Below, one piece after another: positions 1 through 8,824 of a DNA stretch of 45,597 nt. Made by a program: the position numbers and the translations under genes. Within the stretch, counting starts at the first letter, position 1, and every line of letters starts with the position of its first letter. The stretch spans positions 1 through 45,597 of the forward strand of contig CAMWVQ010000016.1 in NCBI GenBank assembly GCA_947177635.1. The letters run 5' to 3'. Below the pieces are notes generated by a model. That model was not told the DNA's origin. It did no database searches and saw nothing but the letters and a program-made list of their open reading frames with translations. The DNA comes from an uncultured Porphyromonadaceae bacterium (GTDB lineage Bacteria; Bacteroidota; Bacteroidia; Bacteroidales; Muribaculaceae).

Positions 1-1141
1 GGGACACGGGGGGGAGCGGCTCAGCCGCCACCGAATCGGGCAGTATGGAATCAACGGCGGAAACCGGGGGTACTGTCTCTTCAGGTTTCTCGGTCAGGAA
101 GACACGGCGGAAAGTCGAGATGGTGTCGCCGTGGAGATAGAGGGTGTCACTCTGCGAGTATTCCTTTGCCAGGGCGTGGCCGTAGACCTTCGCCGAATCC
201 GACATCTCGAAATAGAAGCCGTAATCGCCCAGGAGGGTCACCTTCTTGGCGGTGTCGACCATCTCTATGTTGCCGAACGCCTCGCCGAATCCGGTCTGCT
301 GGTCGTAATATAGCGTGTCGCCGGTAAGGGTGTTGCCGTTCTTGGCCACCACGAGGGAGCGGCGGTAGAGGTCGGCCTGCTGGGTGTCGGTGTTGTAGAC
401 ACCGTCTGTGGTATGTATGGTTCCATCCTTTGAGACGATTGTCGAGACGGTGTCGAGGATGGCGATGTGGGTGTTGGTGTTGTAGAGCATCTGCTCCGAG
501 AAGATGTCGAGTGTGTCGCCGTCGCGGAGGCTGTGCAGCTCGACACGGTCACGGAAGAGGGCGTCTTTGGTGGTGGGGGAATATTCGCCGTACCAGGATG
601 TGAGGCGGTTCTTTGGGTCGGTCAGCACGCCCCCCACCTCATAATACCCGAGGTCTATGCCGAGGTCGTAGTTGAAGATGTCGGTGGTGAGGGTTACGTC
701 GCGGTTGATGAGCCTGACCTTCTTGCCGAAGTCGGCATAGAGTACGGCCAGCTGCGTGGTGTCGGCGTAATCAAGCTCGTCGGCATAGACAAAGAGGGTG
801 TCGCCCTGCTCCATCCTGACATTCCCGTATGCCTCGATGGCCCCGGGGGAGTCGTAGAAGTGGGCGCTGTCGCAGTACATGAACATACCTCCCCGGCGGA
901 ACTCCACATTGCCGACCACTATCTGATAGTCGGCGTCGGCGGCTTTCTTCAAAACGTCGGCACGTTCGAGGAAAACCCGTCCGGTCTGGTTCCGGTTTGC
1001 GGTGGGTATGGTTGGACGTATGGGGGTGTTGTCACGGCGCATCGACCCCTTGCGCGGGGTCTGGGCGAAGACCGACACCACGACCATGGCCATCGCCATC
1101 AGCGACAACCACTGCAATCCTCTGAATCCTTTACGGTTCAA
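1..1141 (-). CDS. OstA/LptA-like LPS transport protein (3' end beyond window)
   Basis: About 380 codons are visible and the C-terminus lies outside the window. The frame opens at a TTG (1139-1141) preceded by AAGGTGAT and an in-frame TAA; no closer ATG precedes the signal peptide, whose hydrophobic core is at about residues 9-25 and ends near VFAQ. The rest is a run of short beta-strand repeats (for example VVGNVEFRRGG, EAYGNVRMEQGDTL, SLVVAKNGNTLTGDTLYY, EAFGNIEMVDTAKK). This spacing is typical of the OstA/LptA beta-jellyroll that carries lipopolysaccharide across the periplasm (OstA-like family of Bacteroidetes). It lies 23 nt behind surA on the same strand, so co-transcription and a shared outer-membrane biogenesis role are likely. 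The family call is by pattern recognition of repeats and neighbourhood; LPS binding itself is inferred. Confidence 0.85.
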   Translation of the reverse strand, partial: MNRKGFRGLQWLSLMAMAMVVVSVFAQTPRKGSMRRDNTPIRPTIPTANRNQTGRVFLERADVLKKAADADYQIVVGNVEFRRGGMFMYCDSAHFYDSPGAIEAYGNVRMEQGDTLFVYADELDYADTTQLAVLYADFGKKVRLINRDVTLTTDIFNYDLGIDLGYYEVGGVLTDPKNRLTSWYGEYSPTTKDALFRDRVELHSLRDGDTLDIFSEQMLYNTNTHIAILDTVSTIVSKDGTIHTTDGVYNTDTQQADLYRRSLVVAKNGNTLTGDTLYYDQQTGFGEAFGNIEMVDTAKKVTLLGDYGFYFEMSDSAKVYGHALAKEYSQSDTLYLHGDTISTFRRVFLTEKPEETVPPVSAVDSILPDSVAAEPLPPVS

Positions 1142-1164
1142 TATTCTATCACCTTAATTACAGA

Positions 1165-2538
1165 TTACCTGCGCAGCCACTCGGGATGCTCGAACTCACA
1201 GTCGGCCCAGTTGTCCTCGATTTTCACATATGTGTCGCGGATTTTCTTGGCGAGCCAGTCCTTGACCATCTTCTGCTTGGCGGAGTTCTCATACATCCCC
1301 TTGATGGTCTGGTAATCCTCCGAAAGGTTGGCGCGGTGGGCCGGAATCCTCTGGGTTAGCTTCACGATGGCCACGATGTCGCGGTCACGCTTGGGGTCTT
1401 TCATTATGAACGCCTCTGAGACATCGCCGACCTGCATCTTATCGATTTTCTTGGCCACCTCCTGCGGTAGGTCTTTCATCTCGAAGCGGGTTGTTCCGTT
1501 GGCCTGGTTGAGCATGCGGCCCTGGTTGTTTCTTGTGTCCTTGTCCTGAGAAAGAATCGGGGCGGCCTCCTCGAAGGTGAACCGCTTGTGGGTCACGATA
1601 TTGGCGCGCACCGAGTCGAGGCGGTGGATGGCCTCGGTCAGCTCCTGGTCTGACACTTTCGGACGCAGGAGGATGTGGCGGGTGTTGACCCTGTCGCCAC
1701 GCTTCTCGATGAGCTGGATGATATGGTAGCCATATTGGGTCTCCACTATCTTCGACACCTTCTTGGTGTCATTGAGGTTGAAGGCGACGGCGGCGTATTC
1801 CGGCTCAAGGTGGCCACGGCCCATGAAGCCGATTTCACCTCCGCGGACGCTCGAACCGGGGTCTTCGCTGTAAAGGGTGGCGAGGGTGGAGAAGTCGCGT
1901 TCCCCCTTGTTGACGCGGTCGGCATACTGGCGCAGGCGCGACTTTATGTCGTCTATCTCCTCCTGGGGTATCTTCGGATTGATGGTTATGATCTCACACT
2001 CCACCTGGAGGGGAACGAAGGGAATCGAGTCCTGGGGAAGTTCGGAGAAATAGCGCCTCACGTCGCTCGGTGTGACCTTGAGGTCTTTTGTCAACGATGC
2101 CTGAACCTGCTGGATACGATACTGGTTGCGCATCATGTCAGACATCTGGGTGCGGAACTCAGACATAGGCTTGCGGAAATACTCTTCCAGCTTTTCCTTG
2201 CTCCCGAGATTGGTTATCAGATAGTTGAGTCGCTGGTCGACAGCCATTGCCACCATCGATTCCTGCACCTCCACGGTGTCCATGTCGGCCTGGTGGAGGA
2301 AAAGTTTCTCGATTGCGAGCTGCTCGGGCACCACACAGTAGGGGTCGCCGTTGACGGGGGTCTTCTCATACAGCATCTGCTGGTATGCCTCCTCGATTTC
2401 GCTCTTGTAAATGGGCTGGTCGCCTACCATCCAGGCCACCTCCTCGATTATGTTGTTGCCCGGAGCCCCGGGGGCGGCCACGGAGGCCAGGGCCACGACG
2501 GCGGCTCCCAGGAGGGACAGTAACGGTTTTTTCTTCAT
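1165..2538 (-). CDS. surA: Periplasmic peptidyl-prolyl isomerase / chaperone, SurA family
   Basis: This protein of about 457 residues starts with MKKKPLLSLLGAAVVALAS, a clear Sec signal peptide. An ATG two codons upstream (2544) is the alternative start. Residues ~30-170 form the helical SurA N-terminal chaperone region, residues ~178-280 a parvulin (PpiC) domain with the FSTLATLYSEDPGS and GGEIGFMGRG signatures, and residues ~283-395 a second, more divergent parvulin-like domain starting at NTRHILLRP. SurA proteins escort unfolded outer-membrane proteins through the periplasm. The ostA-like gene follows after 23 nt. A TAACTTTG -7 box lies just upstream, which gives a short 5' UTR. The assignment to the SurA/PpiC group is secure, while orthology to E. 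coli SurA is less so. Confidence 0.9.
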   Translation of the reverse strand: MKKKPLLSLLGAAVVALASVAAPGAPGNNIIEEVAWMVGDQPIYKSEIEEAYQQMLYEKTPVNGDPYCVVPEQLAIEKLFLHQADMDTVEVQESMVAMAVDQRLNYLITNLGSKEKLEEYFRKPMSEFRTQMSDMMRNQYRIQQVQASLTKDLKVTPSDVRRYFSELPQDSIPFVPLQVECEIITINPKIPQEEIDDIKSRLRQYADRVNKGERDFSTLATLYSEDPGSSVRGGEIGFMGRGHLEPEYAAVAFNLNDTKKVSKIVETQYGYHIIQLIEKRGDRVNTRHILLRPKVSDQELTEAIHRLDSVRANIVTHKRFTFEEAAPILSQDKDTRNNQGRMLNQANGTTRFEMKDLPQEVAKKIDKMQVGDVSEAFIMKDPKRDRDIVAIVKLTQRIPAHRANLSEDYQTIKGMYENSAKQKMVKDWLAKKIRDTYVKIEDNWADCEFEHPEWLRR

Positions 2539-2561
2539 AAACATCAATGACGAATTTGGCG

Positions 2562-2569
2562 CAAAGTTA
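2562..2569 (-). promoter_or_regulatory. -7 box for surA-ostA
   Basis: TAACTTTG on the minus strand matches the Bacteroidetes primary-sigma -7 consensus TAnnTTTG and sits about 20 nt before the surA start. No convincing TTTG at -33 was found. Confidence 0.6.
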
Positions 2570-2608
2570 CATTTTCTTTTCCAAACTATGATGTTAATAG
2601 ACCGTAAT

Positions 2609-2640
2609 TTTGCACTTTAGGGGGAAAAACCTTAACTTTG
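2609..2640 (+). promoter_or_regulatory. Promoter of the DUF6377 gene
   Basis: TTTG (2609-2612), a 20-nt spacer and TAACTTTG (2633-2640) exactly match the Bacteroidetes -33/-7 arrangement. The -33 TTTG is itself part of a second -7-like box, TAATTTTG (2605-2612). The transcript would begin close to 2645, with a small GC-rich hairpin (about 2651-2667) near its 5' end. Confidence 0.7.
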
Positions 2641-2691
2641 CATTAGGATTGCTCTCCGCGCGGGAGCATATCACGCCCCCACCTTCACCCC

Positions 2692-4311
2692 ATGAAATTC
2701 ATCTTCGCTTTTCTGCTTGCATCCATATCAGTCATTTCCTGCGTAGCCTCGGCTTTCACCGACCGCGACGTGGAGAGGTCGCTCATACAGCTCGACAACG
2801 AGCTGAAACACCGGGGTGTCTACCTCGAGAAGCGTGTAAACCGCCTTGACTCGCTGAAGAAGGTCAGGAAAGACCTGGAGGGGAGAGACTCCCTGGCCTG
2901 GCTCGAGACGACCATGGAGATAGCCAAGGGCTACAACTCCTTCAACAACGACTCTGCCCTGATTTACTACACCAAAGGGTATGACGCCGCCCTGGAGATG
3001 GCCACAGCCATGCCCCCCTCGCGCCTGGCCCATGCAGCCGACTCGATGCAGGCGGAGTTCCGCATCAGGCGCGCCACCTACATGTCGCTCAGCGGATTCA
3101 TATCTGACGCTATTAAGGAATATGACGATGTCGACACCTCGCGGATGAACGCCGGACTGATGGCAACCTACCACGAGTCGGGCCGCCAGATGTATTCCTT
3201 CATCTCCTCTTATTACGGAGGATGGCTTGAGACATACGACTACTGGAACAACCGCTCCATAGAGTCGCAGAGGCAGCTTCTGCCGCTGCTCGACCCGTCG
3301 AGTGACACTTACCTGCTCAACCTCGGGGAATATTTCTACAACATTCGAGAGTATGCCCGCAGCCGCGAGATTCTCATCGACCTGATAGGGAAGATCAGGA
3401 AAGACTCCCCAAGCTACGCCATCGCCACGCATATCCTGGCCTCGATAGCCCTCACCCGGGGAGACCGCAACGAGCACCTGTATTTCCTCACCCAGTCGGC
3501 CATCGCCGACACCCGCCAGGCCACCCTGGAGGTGACCTCGCTGCAGGAGCTGGCCGGGGTGCTATACCAGATGGATGACAAGCGGCGCGCCCACGAGTAT
3601 GTGTCCGTGGCGATGAACAACGCCGTCGAGAGCCGCGCGTCGGTCAGGATGATGAAGACAACCGAGCTGCTGTCGCTGGTCGAGGGTGACCACAACTCGC
3701 AGATAGCCCTGTGGCGCACCTGGATGTATGCCATCATAGCCGTGCTGGTGATGTGCATGTTCGCCCTGATAGTTTCGATATTCTTCCTGCGCCGCCAGCT
3801 GACCCGCGTGGCGAGGATGAAACAGGAGCTGCAGGACGTCAACCAGACCAAGGATGTCTACATCAGCCAGTTCCTCTCGCTGTGCTCCATCTACATGGAC
3901 AAGCTCAAGCAATTCGGCAAAATCGTCAACCGCAAGATTTCAGCCGGACAGGTCGACGACCTCTACAAGCTCACCAAGTCGGGGAAATTCGTCGAGGAGC
4001 AGAGCGCCGACTTCTACAAGGTCTTCGACGACGCTTTCCTCCACATATACCCCGACTTCGTGAATTCCGTAAACGAGCTGCTGCGCCCCGAGGAGCGCAT
4101 CGTGCTGGCCGAGAATGAACAGCTCAACTCAGACCTGCGCATACTCGCGTTCATGCGCCTGGGCATCGACGACACCAACCGTGTGGCCCAGATTCTCAAC
4201 TTCTCGGTCAACACCATCTACGCCTACCGCAACCGCCTGCGAAACCGTGCCATAAACCGCGCCACATTCGAAGCCGACATCATGGCCATCGGCTCGCTCT
4301 CGGCAAACTGA
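2692..4311 (+). CDS. DUF6377 membrane-anchored regulator: TPR sensor plus C-terminal HTH
   Basis: The 539-residue protein has a signal peptide (1-~20) and a long helical, tetratricopeptide-like region (about 30-330, with recurring Y-A-R and A-L-x-R patterns). A single transmembrane segment follows at about 344-368 (WMYAIIAVLVMCMFALIV), then a cytoplasmic coiled coil (RMKQELQDVNQTKD). A LuxR-like helix-turn-helix lies near residues 483-515 (NRVAQILNFSVNTIYAYRNR). This is the layout of the DUF6377 family of Bacteroidales, presumed one-component transcription factors that read a periplasmic signal and act on DNA from the membrane. It has its own canonical promoter and a strong hairpin directly after the stop. 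Target genes are unknown; the convergent secreted-protein gene next to it is an obvious candidate. Confidence 0.85.
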   Translation: MKFIFAFLLASISVISCVASAFTDRDVERSLIQLDNELKHRGVYLEKRVNRLDSLKKVRKDLEGRDSLAWLETTMEIAKGYNSFNNDSALIYYTKGYDAALEMATAMPPSRLAHAADSMQAEFRIRRATYMSLSGFISDAIKEYDDVDTSRMNAGLMATYHESGRQMYSFISSYYGGWLETYDYWNNRSIESQRQLLPLLDPSSDTYLLNLGEYFYNIREYARSREILIDLIGKIRKDSPSYAIATHILASIALTRGDRNEHLYFLTQSAIADTRQATLEVTSLQELAGVLYQMDDKRRAHEYVSVAMNNAVESRASVRMMKTTELLSLVEGDHNSQIALWRTWMYAIIAVLVMCMFALIVSIFFLRRQLTRVARMKQELQDVNQTKDVYISQFLSLCSIYMDKLKQFGKIVNRKISAGQVDDLYKLTKSGKFVEEQSADFYKVFDDAFLHIYPDFVNSVNELLRPEERIVLAENEQLNSDLRILAFMRLGIDDTNRVAQILNFSVNTIYAYRNRLRNRAINRATFEADIMAIGSLSAN

Positions 4312-4314
4312 CAG

Positions 4315-4357
4315 CTGCCGGCAAGCTCCCCCTCATCGGGCGGGAGCCTGCCGGCAG
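4315..4357. terminator. Hairpin between convergent genes
   Basis: CTGCCGGCA pairs with TGCCGGCAG, continues through one mismatch into GCTCCC/GGGAGC, and closes on an 11-nt loop. It starts 3 nt after the DUF6377 stop and lies before the end of the convergent gene, so it could serve both directions. The U-tract is poor on either strand. Confidence 0.6.
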
Positions 4358-4392
4358 GCATCATTTCATCAAGGTAATTCTTGCGGGGCCGG

Positions 4393-5874
4393 TCACCTGA
4401 TGACCACCTTGGTCACATGTGCGCCCTGACGGCGGATGAAGATTCCGTCTGCCGGAGCTTCCACTTTCATACCGTTCAGGTTGAAATACTCGACAGGAAG
4501 CTGCATGTCACTCTCCACAGCCTCGACCGCCGACTGACCGAGCTGGCCTATTGCAATCCTGCTGACGTCGAGGCCAGTACCCTTTATACGCATACCTTCC
4601 GACCTGAACCTTTCGGCATCGGCCGCAGCGATAGTGTACATGGTGTTGACTGTGCCGGGCTGGAAGCAGGCGTAGCTGTCGGTATTGGTGGCAGTCTTGT
4701 CTGTCGCCTCGGCCATTGACCAGTCAAAATAGTCTATCTCCATTTTACCGTAAGATGCACCACCCTGCACACTGAAATCAATATTGATTTCCATTCCGGG
4801 GGTCACGCACTGTAATTTTTCAGGAGAAATCTCAATGCATGTTGACCAGTCTGAGGAGAACACCGCCTTTCCGGTCCAGAGGTAGCCCGTGGCGTCGAAA
4901 GAGTCTGTGCCTTCGACCGACCCGGAGGTTCCGGAGCCTCCGCCGCCATGGTTTCCTCCGCCACCCTGGTTTCCTCCACCCTGGCCGGCGTTCTCCCCTT
5001 TGGTGAAGACAACCTTCTCAAGGGTTATGTTGTATCCCTTGATTATCATGCCCCGGCGGTTGAAATTCGCTATGTCACCGTCGGCGATGTCGTAGGTGGT
5101 GGTGGTGGCGCCGGAATCGAAGCACCCGTCGGCATTAAGCCCTGTGCAGCTGCCGTCGGTCGCCGAGGCAATCTCATAATTGCCGAAATCTATCTCAAGC
5201 TTGCCGTAAGTGTCGTCGTCATTGACCTTGAAATCCACTATCAGGCGGCTGCCGTTGCCAAGCACACTGCGGAAGTTGGCGGGCTTGATGTGAAGCACTG
5301 AGCTCCAGTCTGTGCCGAGGTTCACCTCCCCCGTCCAGGTGACGTTGTCGTCGCCGGTTGTAATCGAGCCGGGCATGTCGCCCCCGGTGTTGCCGCCCCC
5401 CTGGCCGGGCAGTTCCGACTCGTCAGCGATTCCGCCGAGTTTCACGGCTGTGATGACAACCATGTTTCCATACACATATATGCCCCCCTTGAACTTGTCA
5501 AGCTCATCGGGGAGTACAATGAACGTGCTTGAAGCAGTCCCCGCAGGGTACACACCCCCTACAAGGTTGGAAGCCGTGGAGTTGATTCCCGAGAGAGTCT
5601 TCTGGTTGGCATCTTTGATGTCAAGTTTGCCACTCTCGGCCCCTTCGGCGACGGTAAACTCCACGATGACTTTCTGCATCGGCTGCACGGATTCAAGCTT
5701 GTCGGCAAGGATTTTCACACGCTTGCCCCATTTGCCGGTCACGCATTCGCCGGTCCAGATTGTGGTTTCAGTCTCTGCCTGGCTCTCTTCATATGTAACC
5801 ACGGGGTTAACGGCTTGAGCGACGCCTCCTGAGACAAACGAGGCCGCAAGCATCACGATCAGGTTCTTCAACAT
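4393..5874 (-). CDS. Secreted three-repeat protein with type IX-like C-terminal tail
   Basis: This 493-residue protein has a signal peptide (1-~21). It then carries three diverged copies of a module of about 110 residues, each opening with WTGE or WTGK and containing a W-S-S/W-S-T strand, an I-x-P-x-x-F/L strand and a GK-(L/M)-(D/E)-I strand. The second and third copies share a YDIADGDIANF/YTIAAADAERF block and an IKG strand. Gly/Asn-rich linkers separate the modules. The C-terminus (VEYFNLNGMKVEAP...GIFIRR...KVVIR) resembles the short sorting tails of Bacteroidales secreted proteins. The modules look like small beta-sandwich, possibly carbohydrate-binding domains, but I recognise no specific family and assign no enzyme activity. 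It is transcribed divergently from the propeller/AraC regulator. Confidence 0.8.
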   Translation of the reverse strand: MLKNLIVMLAASFVSGGVAQAVNPVVTYEESQAETETTIWTGECVTGKWGKRVKILADKLESVQPMQKVIVEFTVAEGAESGKLDIKDANQKTLSGINSTASNLVGGVYPAGTASSTFIVLPDELDKFKGGIYVYGNMVVITAVKLGGIADESELPGQGGGNTGGDMPGSITTGDDNVTWTGEVNLGTDWSSVLHIKPANFRSVLGNGSRLIVDFKVNDDDTYGKLEIDFGNYEIASATDGSCTGLNADGCFDSGATTTTYDIADGDIANFNRRGMIIKGYNITLEKVVFTKGENAGQGGGNQGGGGNHGGGGSGTSGSVEGTDSFDATGYLWTGKAVFSSDWSTCIEISPEKLQCVTPGMEINIDFSVQGGASYGKMEIDYFDWSMAEATDKTATNTDSYACFQPGTVNTMYTIAAADAERFRSEGMRIKGTGLDVSRIAIGQLGQSAVEAVESDMQLPVEYFNLNGMKVEAPADGIFIRRQGAHVTKVVIR

Positions 5875-6175
5875 AGGATTTTTGATTTATTGATAGTATC
5901 TGTTTGAAATTATTTTCAGGGTATCCGGATAAAAGGGTTTTACGACACCGGGCCGGCAGTCGGGTTTCTGCGGTGTAAAATTAGATGTAAGAATCATCCG
6001 GACATATGCCTGTTTGTTGAAAACATATGTATCGTTTGTGTAACTCACCGTTGATTGTCATCGTTTTACAGATTTGCGCCACAAAATGCCCGACCTTGCG
6101 GGAGCGCTTCCGGCAAGCCCGGGCCACCCCCCCGGGAGGCGCGGACGGCGCGGGCGGCATAACATCATCTCTGCA
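5875..6175. other. Intergenic control region between divergent genes
   Basis: No coding sequence is supported here. The region contains a perfect 10-bp palindrome TATCCGGATA (5922-5931), a further ATCCGGA copy near 5995, an inverted pair ACATATG/CATATGT (6002-6008 and 6024-6030), and an ACACCG/CGGTGT hairpin near 5945-5977. These are plausible operator or leader elements for the secreted-protein gene on the minus strand. No perfect TAnnTTTG box is seen on that strand. Confidence 0.4.
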
Positions 6176-6176
6176 T

Positions 6177-6207
6177 TTTGAGGTGACTTGGAATTTATGT
6201 AAATTTG
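6177..6207 (+). promoter_or_regulatory. Promoter of the propeller/AraC regulator
   Basis: TTTG (6177-6180), a 19-nt spacer and TAAATTTG (6200-6207) are a full match to the Bacteroidetes consensus. The ATG at 6215 lies 8 nt after the box, so the message would have almost no 5' UTR. Confidence 0.75.
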
Positions 6208-6214
6208 CACCATT

Positions 6215-8797
6215 ATGAAAGTGCGCGTCCTGATTATTTCGCTGTTGTTTGTCTTATGCGGCTCAGGCTTGACCACTGCCCGCAACGAGATTTTCTTCCG
6301 CAAGCTCGGCAATCCCAAAGAGGCTTACGGAGACGAGGTTCATCAGATACTGATTGACCGGGACGGATACGCGTGGATAATCACAACCGACCGCCTGTTG
6401 CGATTCGACGGCAAAAGCATGAAGCGCTACAGCGGCCTGAAAGTCGAGCGTCTGGCAATCGACTCATGCGGAGTGATGTACGCGTCAGGCCCCAAATGCC
6501 TGCTTCGCTACAACCGTTCGAACGACATGTTCGACAGCGTGCCGCAATGGTCGGCGGCCCTGAATGACAACAACGGACACCTGTGGCTGTTTGACTCCCG
6601 GGGCGACAACTGCCAGGTCGACGGCGCCAGGGTCAAAGTCCCGGCCGAGCCCGCAGCCGCGCTGCTCACACGGGACGGCAGGTTTTCATACATCCTTGAC
6701 AAAAGCGGGCGCCTGTGGCAGACGCCACGGGGAAAAGAGCCCGGCAAAGTAGACTCCATCCACATGTCGGCGGCAAACGGGGCTTCTTTGTTCCAGGACA
6801 AAGAGGGGAACATACTGTTCTGGGATTCATTCTCTCCCGGCATACACCGCCTGGCCGGGAACGGCCATGAGACTCTTATGCCGGGAATCACGGCGAGGAG
6901 CCTTGACCAGGACACGGATGGTTGCTTCCATATAGCATCGAACGACAACGGGCTGCTTCGTGCGTCGCCTGATTTCAAATCGGTCCTCCCTGCACCAACA
7001 ACAGGCCTGCCCTCAAACCACACCTCGTTCATAATGACCGACCGCAACGGCCGCCTATGGCTCGGAGCCTCATGGGGAGCGGCGATGGCCAACCCCGCGA
7101 GGATAAAAGTGATGCGCCACCGTATCAGCAAAAATGTCGACATAAGCGCCATCGTCGAGATGCCAGACAGCCGTCTATGGCTCGCCCTCGATGGCGACGG
7201 AATCGCGGAAGTCTCTGACGGCGACCGGCTGTCGCGCCACAGAAGCGGTTCAGACGGAAGCGCGCCGTGGAGCAAGACCACCAAACTTCTTCCCCTGGAC
7301 GCCGACCGACTGCTCGTCCTGACATATGGCGACGGCGTCTACCTCTATGACACCCGGAGCGACCGAGTGTCAAAGGCAGAAGGGGCGCCTGACCATGCCA
7401 AAGCTGCGACGGCATCCCCTCTGTCATCCACTTTCTGGATAGGCTCACATATGAAGGGGGTATATGGTTTCGACAAGGAGCTGAACCGCATTTTCCACCA
7501 CACGACGGAGGAAGAGGGGTTGCGCACCGATTTTATCAATGACCTCTGCTCCACAGCCAACGACACTGTCTACATAGCAACCGGTTATGGTGTCTACAAG
7601 TTCCATGCCCCCGACGGCTCACCGCGTCCAGCCATACCCTCCCTGGCCGAGATATCGGCCAGGTGCATAGCTTCCGACACCCGCGGCAACGTCTGGATTG
7701 GCACCGCGCGGGGGCTGCTGCGCTACAGGCCCTCCACCGGGAAAGTCAGCCGGGTAGCGTCTCTGGGCCATGAGTGCATCAACAGTGTGGCCACCGACAG
7801 CCGGGGACATCTGTGGACACTAAGCCCCGCGGGGCTACACCGCATCATGGCGGCTCCCGACGGCCGGCTGTACACCTCGGCTTATCTTCTCGGCGAGGAT
7901 TTCCCGGCCATAAATGTGACGAGCATGTCGATGGCCAAGGGGAAGATATACCTCGGAGGCAACGGCAAATACATCGAGCTGCAACTGCCGGCCTCCCATC
8001 CCGAGAAACCGTCGCGGATTCTGCTCCCCGACTTCCCCCCTGACGTGGAGTCGCTCACCTTTGACGCGGGGGAAGCCCCAAGGCTCAGGGTCGCCACCGA
8101 CAAACTTTCCGAGGCAGTGCCATATATCGAATACCGTCTCGACAGCCAGCATGAATGGACCGAGGCCACTGACGGCTCAATCCCCCTGGATTCTCTAAGC
8201 CCCGGCTCTTACACTCTGAGCATACGTCTGGCCGGGAACATCGAATCCCCTGTAAAAGAGCTGGACGTCGAGATAAGACGCCCATTACCCTTCGGCACAA
8301 AAACAACAGCGGCAATCATCGCCGTGATTGCCGCTGCCGCGGTATTGATAGTAGCATCGCGCAGGAAAGCCGCAGGAAGAAATGCCTCATTGCCATCTGC
8401 CGGTGACACACAAGCCCCGCGTCACCAACCTGCGCCGCAGGTATCCGTTGAGCCTTCGCCGGTCAAGACGAGTTCCCAGGATGAACGGTTTCTGCAAAGG
8501 GCGCGTGAGACCGTCGAGCAGCATATGGCCGATTCAGACTTCGGCGTGGATGAGTTCGCCTCACAGATGTGTGTCAGCCGCAGCGGACTGTACAAAAGGC
8601 TTATCTCCCTGACCGGGCTGTCGCCCAATGAGTTCATCCGTCAGATGAGAATCAAGCGCGGCCGCGACCTCCTTCGGGCTGATGCGGGGAGCATCGCCGA
8701 GGTAGCCTTCATGGTGGGGATGACTCCCCGCCAGTTCTCGAAATTTTACAAAAGCTTCTTTGGTGTGGCTCCGTCGATGGATTCACATGGCTCCTGA
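6215..8797 (+). CDS. Membrane-tethered beta-propeller/AraC regulator lacking kinase domains
   Basis: The 860-residue protein has a signal peptide (1-~22). A long periplasmic region of two-component-regulator-propeller repeats follows, with blades such as RDGYAWIITTDRLLRFDG, RNGRLWLGASWG and TRGNVWIGTARGLLRY. A Y_Y_Y-like Ig domain lies at ~610-690, one transmembrane segment at ~697-718, a Pro/Ser-rich linker, and an AraC-type double helix-turn-helix at ~760-855 (VDEFASQMCVSRSGLYKRL; IAEVAFMVGMTPRQFSKFYKSFFG). It has the sensor and DNA-binding ends of a Bacteroidetes hybrid two-component system, but there is no room for HisKA, HATPase or receiver domains between the membrane segment and the HTH, so no phosphorelay is expected. 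It probably senses a periplasmic ligand, perhaps an oligosaccharide. The divergent secreted gene is a candidate target. Confidence 0.88.
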   Translation: MKVRVLIISLLFVLCGSGLTTARNEIFFRKLGNPKEAYGDEVHQILIDRDGYAWIITTDRLLRFDGKSMKRYSGLKVERLAIDSCGVMYASGPKCLLRYNRSNDMFDSVPQWSAALNDNNGHLWLFDSRGDNCQVDGARVKVPAEPAAALLTRDGRFSYILDKSGRLWQTPRGKEPGKVDSIHMSAANGASLFQDKEGNILFWDSFSPGIHRLAGNGHETLMPGITARSLDQDTDGCFHIASNDNGLLRASPDFKSVLPAPTTGLPSNHTSFIMTDRNGRLWLGASWGAAMANPARIKVMRHRISKNVDISAIVEMPDSRLWLALDGDGIAEVSDGDRLSRHRSGSDGSAPWSKTTKLLPLDADRLLVLTYGDGVYLYDTRSDRVSKAEGAPDHAKAATASPLSSTFWIGSHMKGVYGFDKELNRIFHHTTEEEGLRTDFINDLCSTANDTVYIATGYGVYKFHAPDGSPRPAIPSLAEISARCIASDTRGNVWIGTARGLLRYRPSTGKVSRVASLGHECINSVATDSRGHLWTLSPAGLHRIMAAPDGRLYTSAYLLGEDFPAINVTSMSMAKGKIYLGGNGKYIELQLPASHPEKPSRILLPDFPPDVESLTFDAGEAPRLRVATDKLSEAVPYIEYRLDSQHEWTEATDGSIPLDSLSPGSYTLSIRLAGNIESPVKELDVEIRRPLPFGTKTTAAIIAVIAAAAVLIVASRRKAAGRNASLPSAGDTQAPRHQPAPQVSVEPSPVKTSSQDERFLQRARETVEQHMADSDFGVDEFASQMCVSRSGLYKRLISLTGLSPNEFIRQMRIKRGRDLLRADAGSIAEVAFMVGMTPRQFSKFYKSFFGVAPSMDSHGS

Positions 8798-8798
8798 G

Positions 8799-8817
8799 CG
8801 GCCATAGCGCGTGGCCG
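8799..8817. terminator. Short hairpin between convergent genes
   Basis: CGGCCA and TGGCCG form a 6-bp stem around a 7-nt loop, placed exactly between the regulator stop and the trxA stop. No U-tract is seen, so termination efficiency is uncertain. Confidence 0.35.
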
Positions 8818-8824
8818 GTAATAA

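Noticed and set aside
467-1315. 282-codon plus-strand frame opposite the OstA-like and surA genes
   Set aside because: It crosses the intergenic gap of two well-supported minus-strand genes and shows no family resemblance.
1675-2523. 282-codon plus-strand frame opposite surA
   Set aside because: It is a shadow frame of surA, whose parvulin domains are clear.
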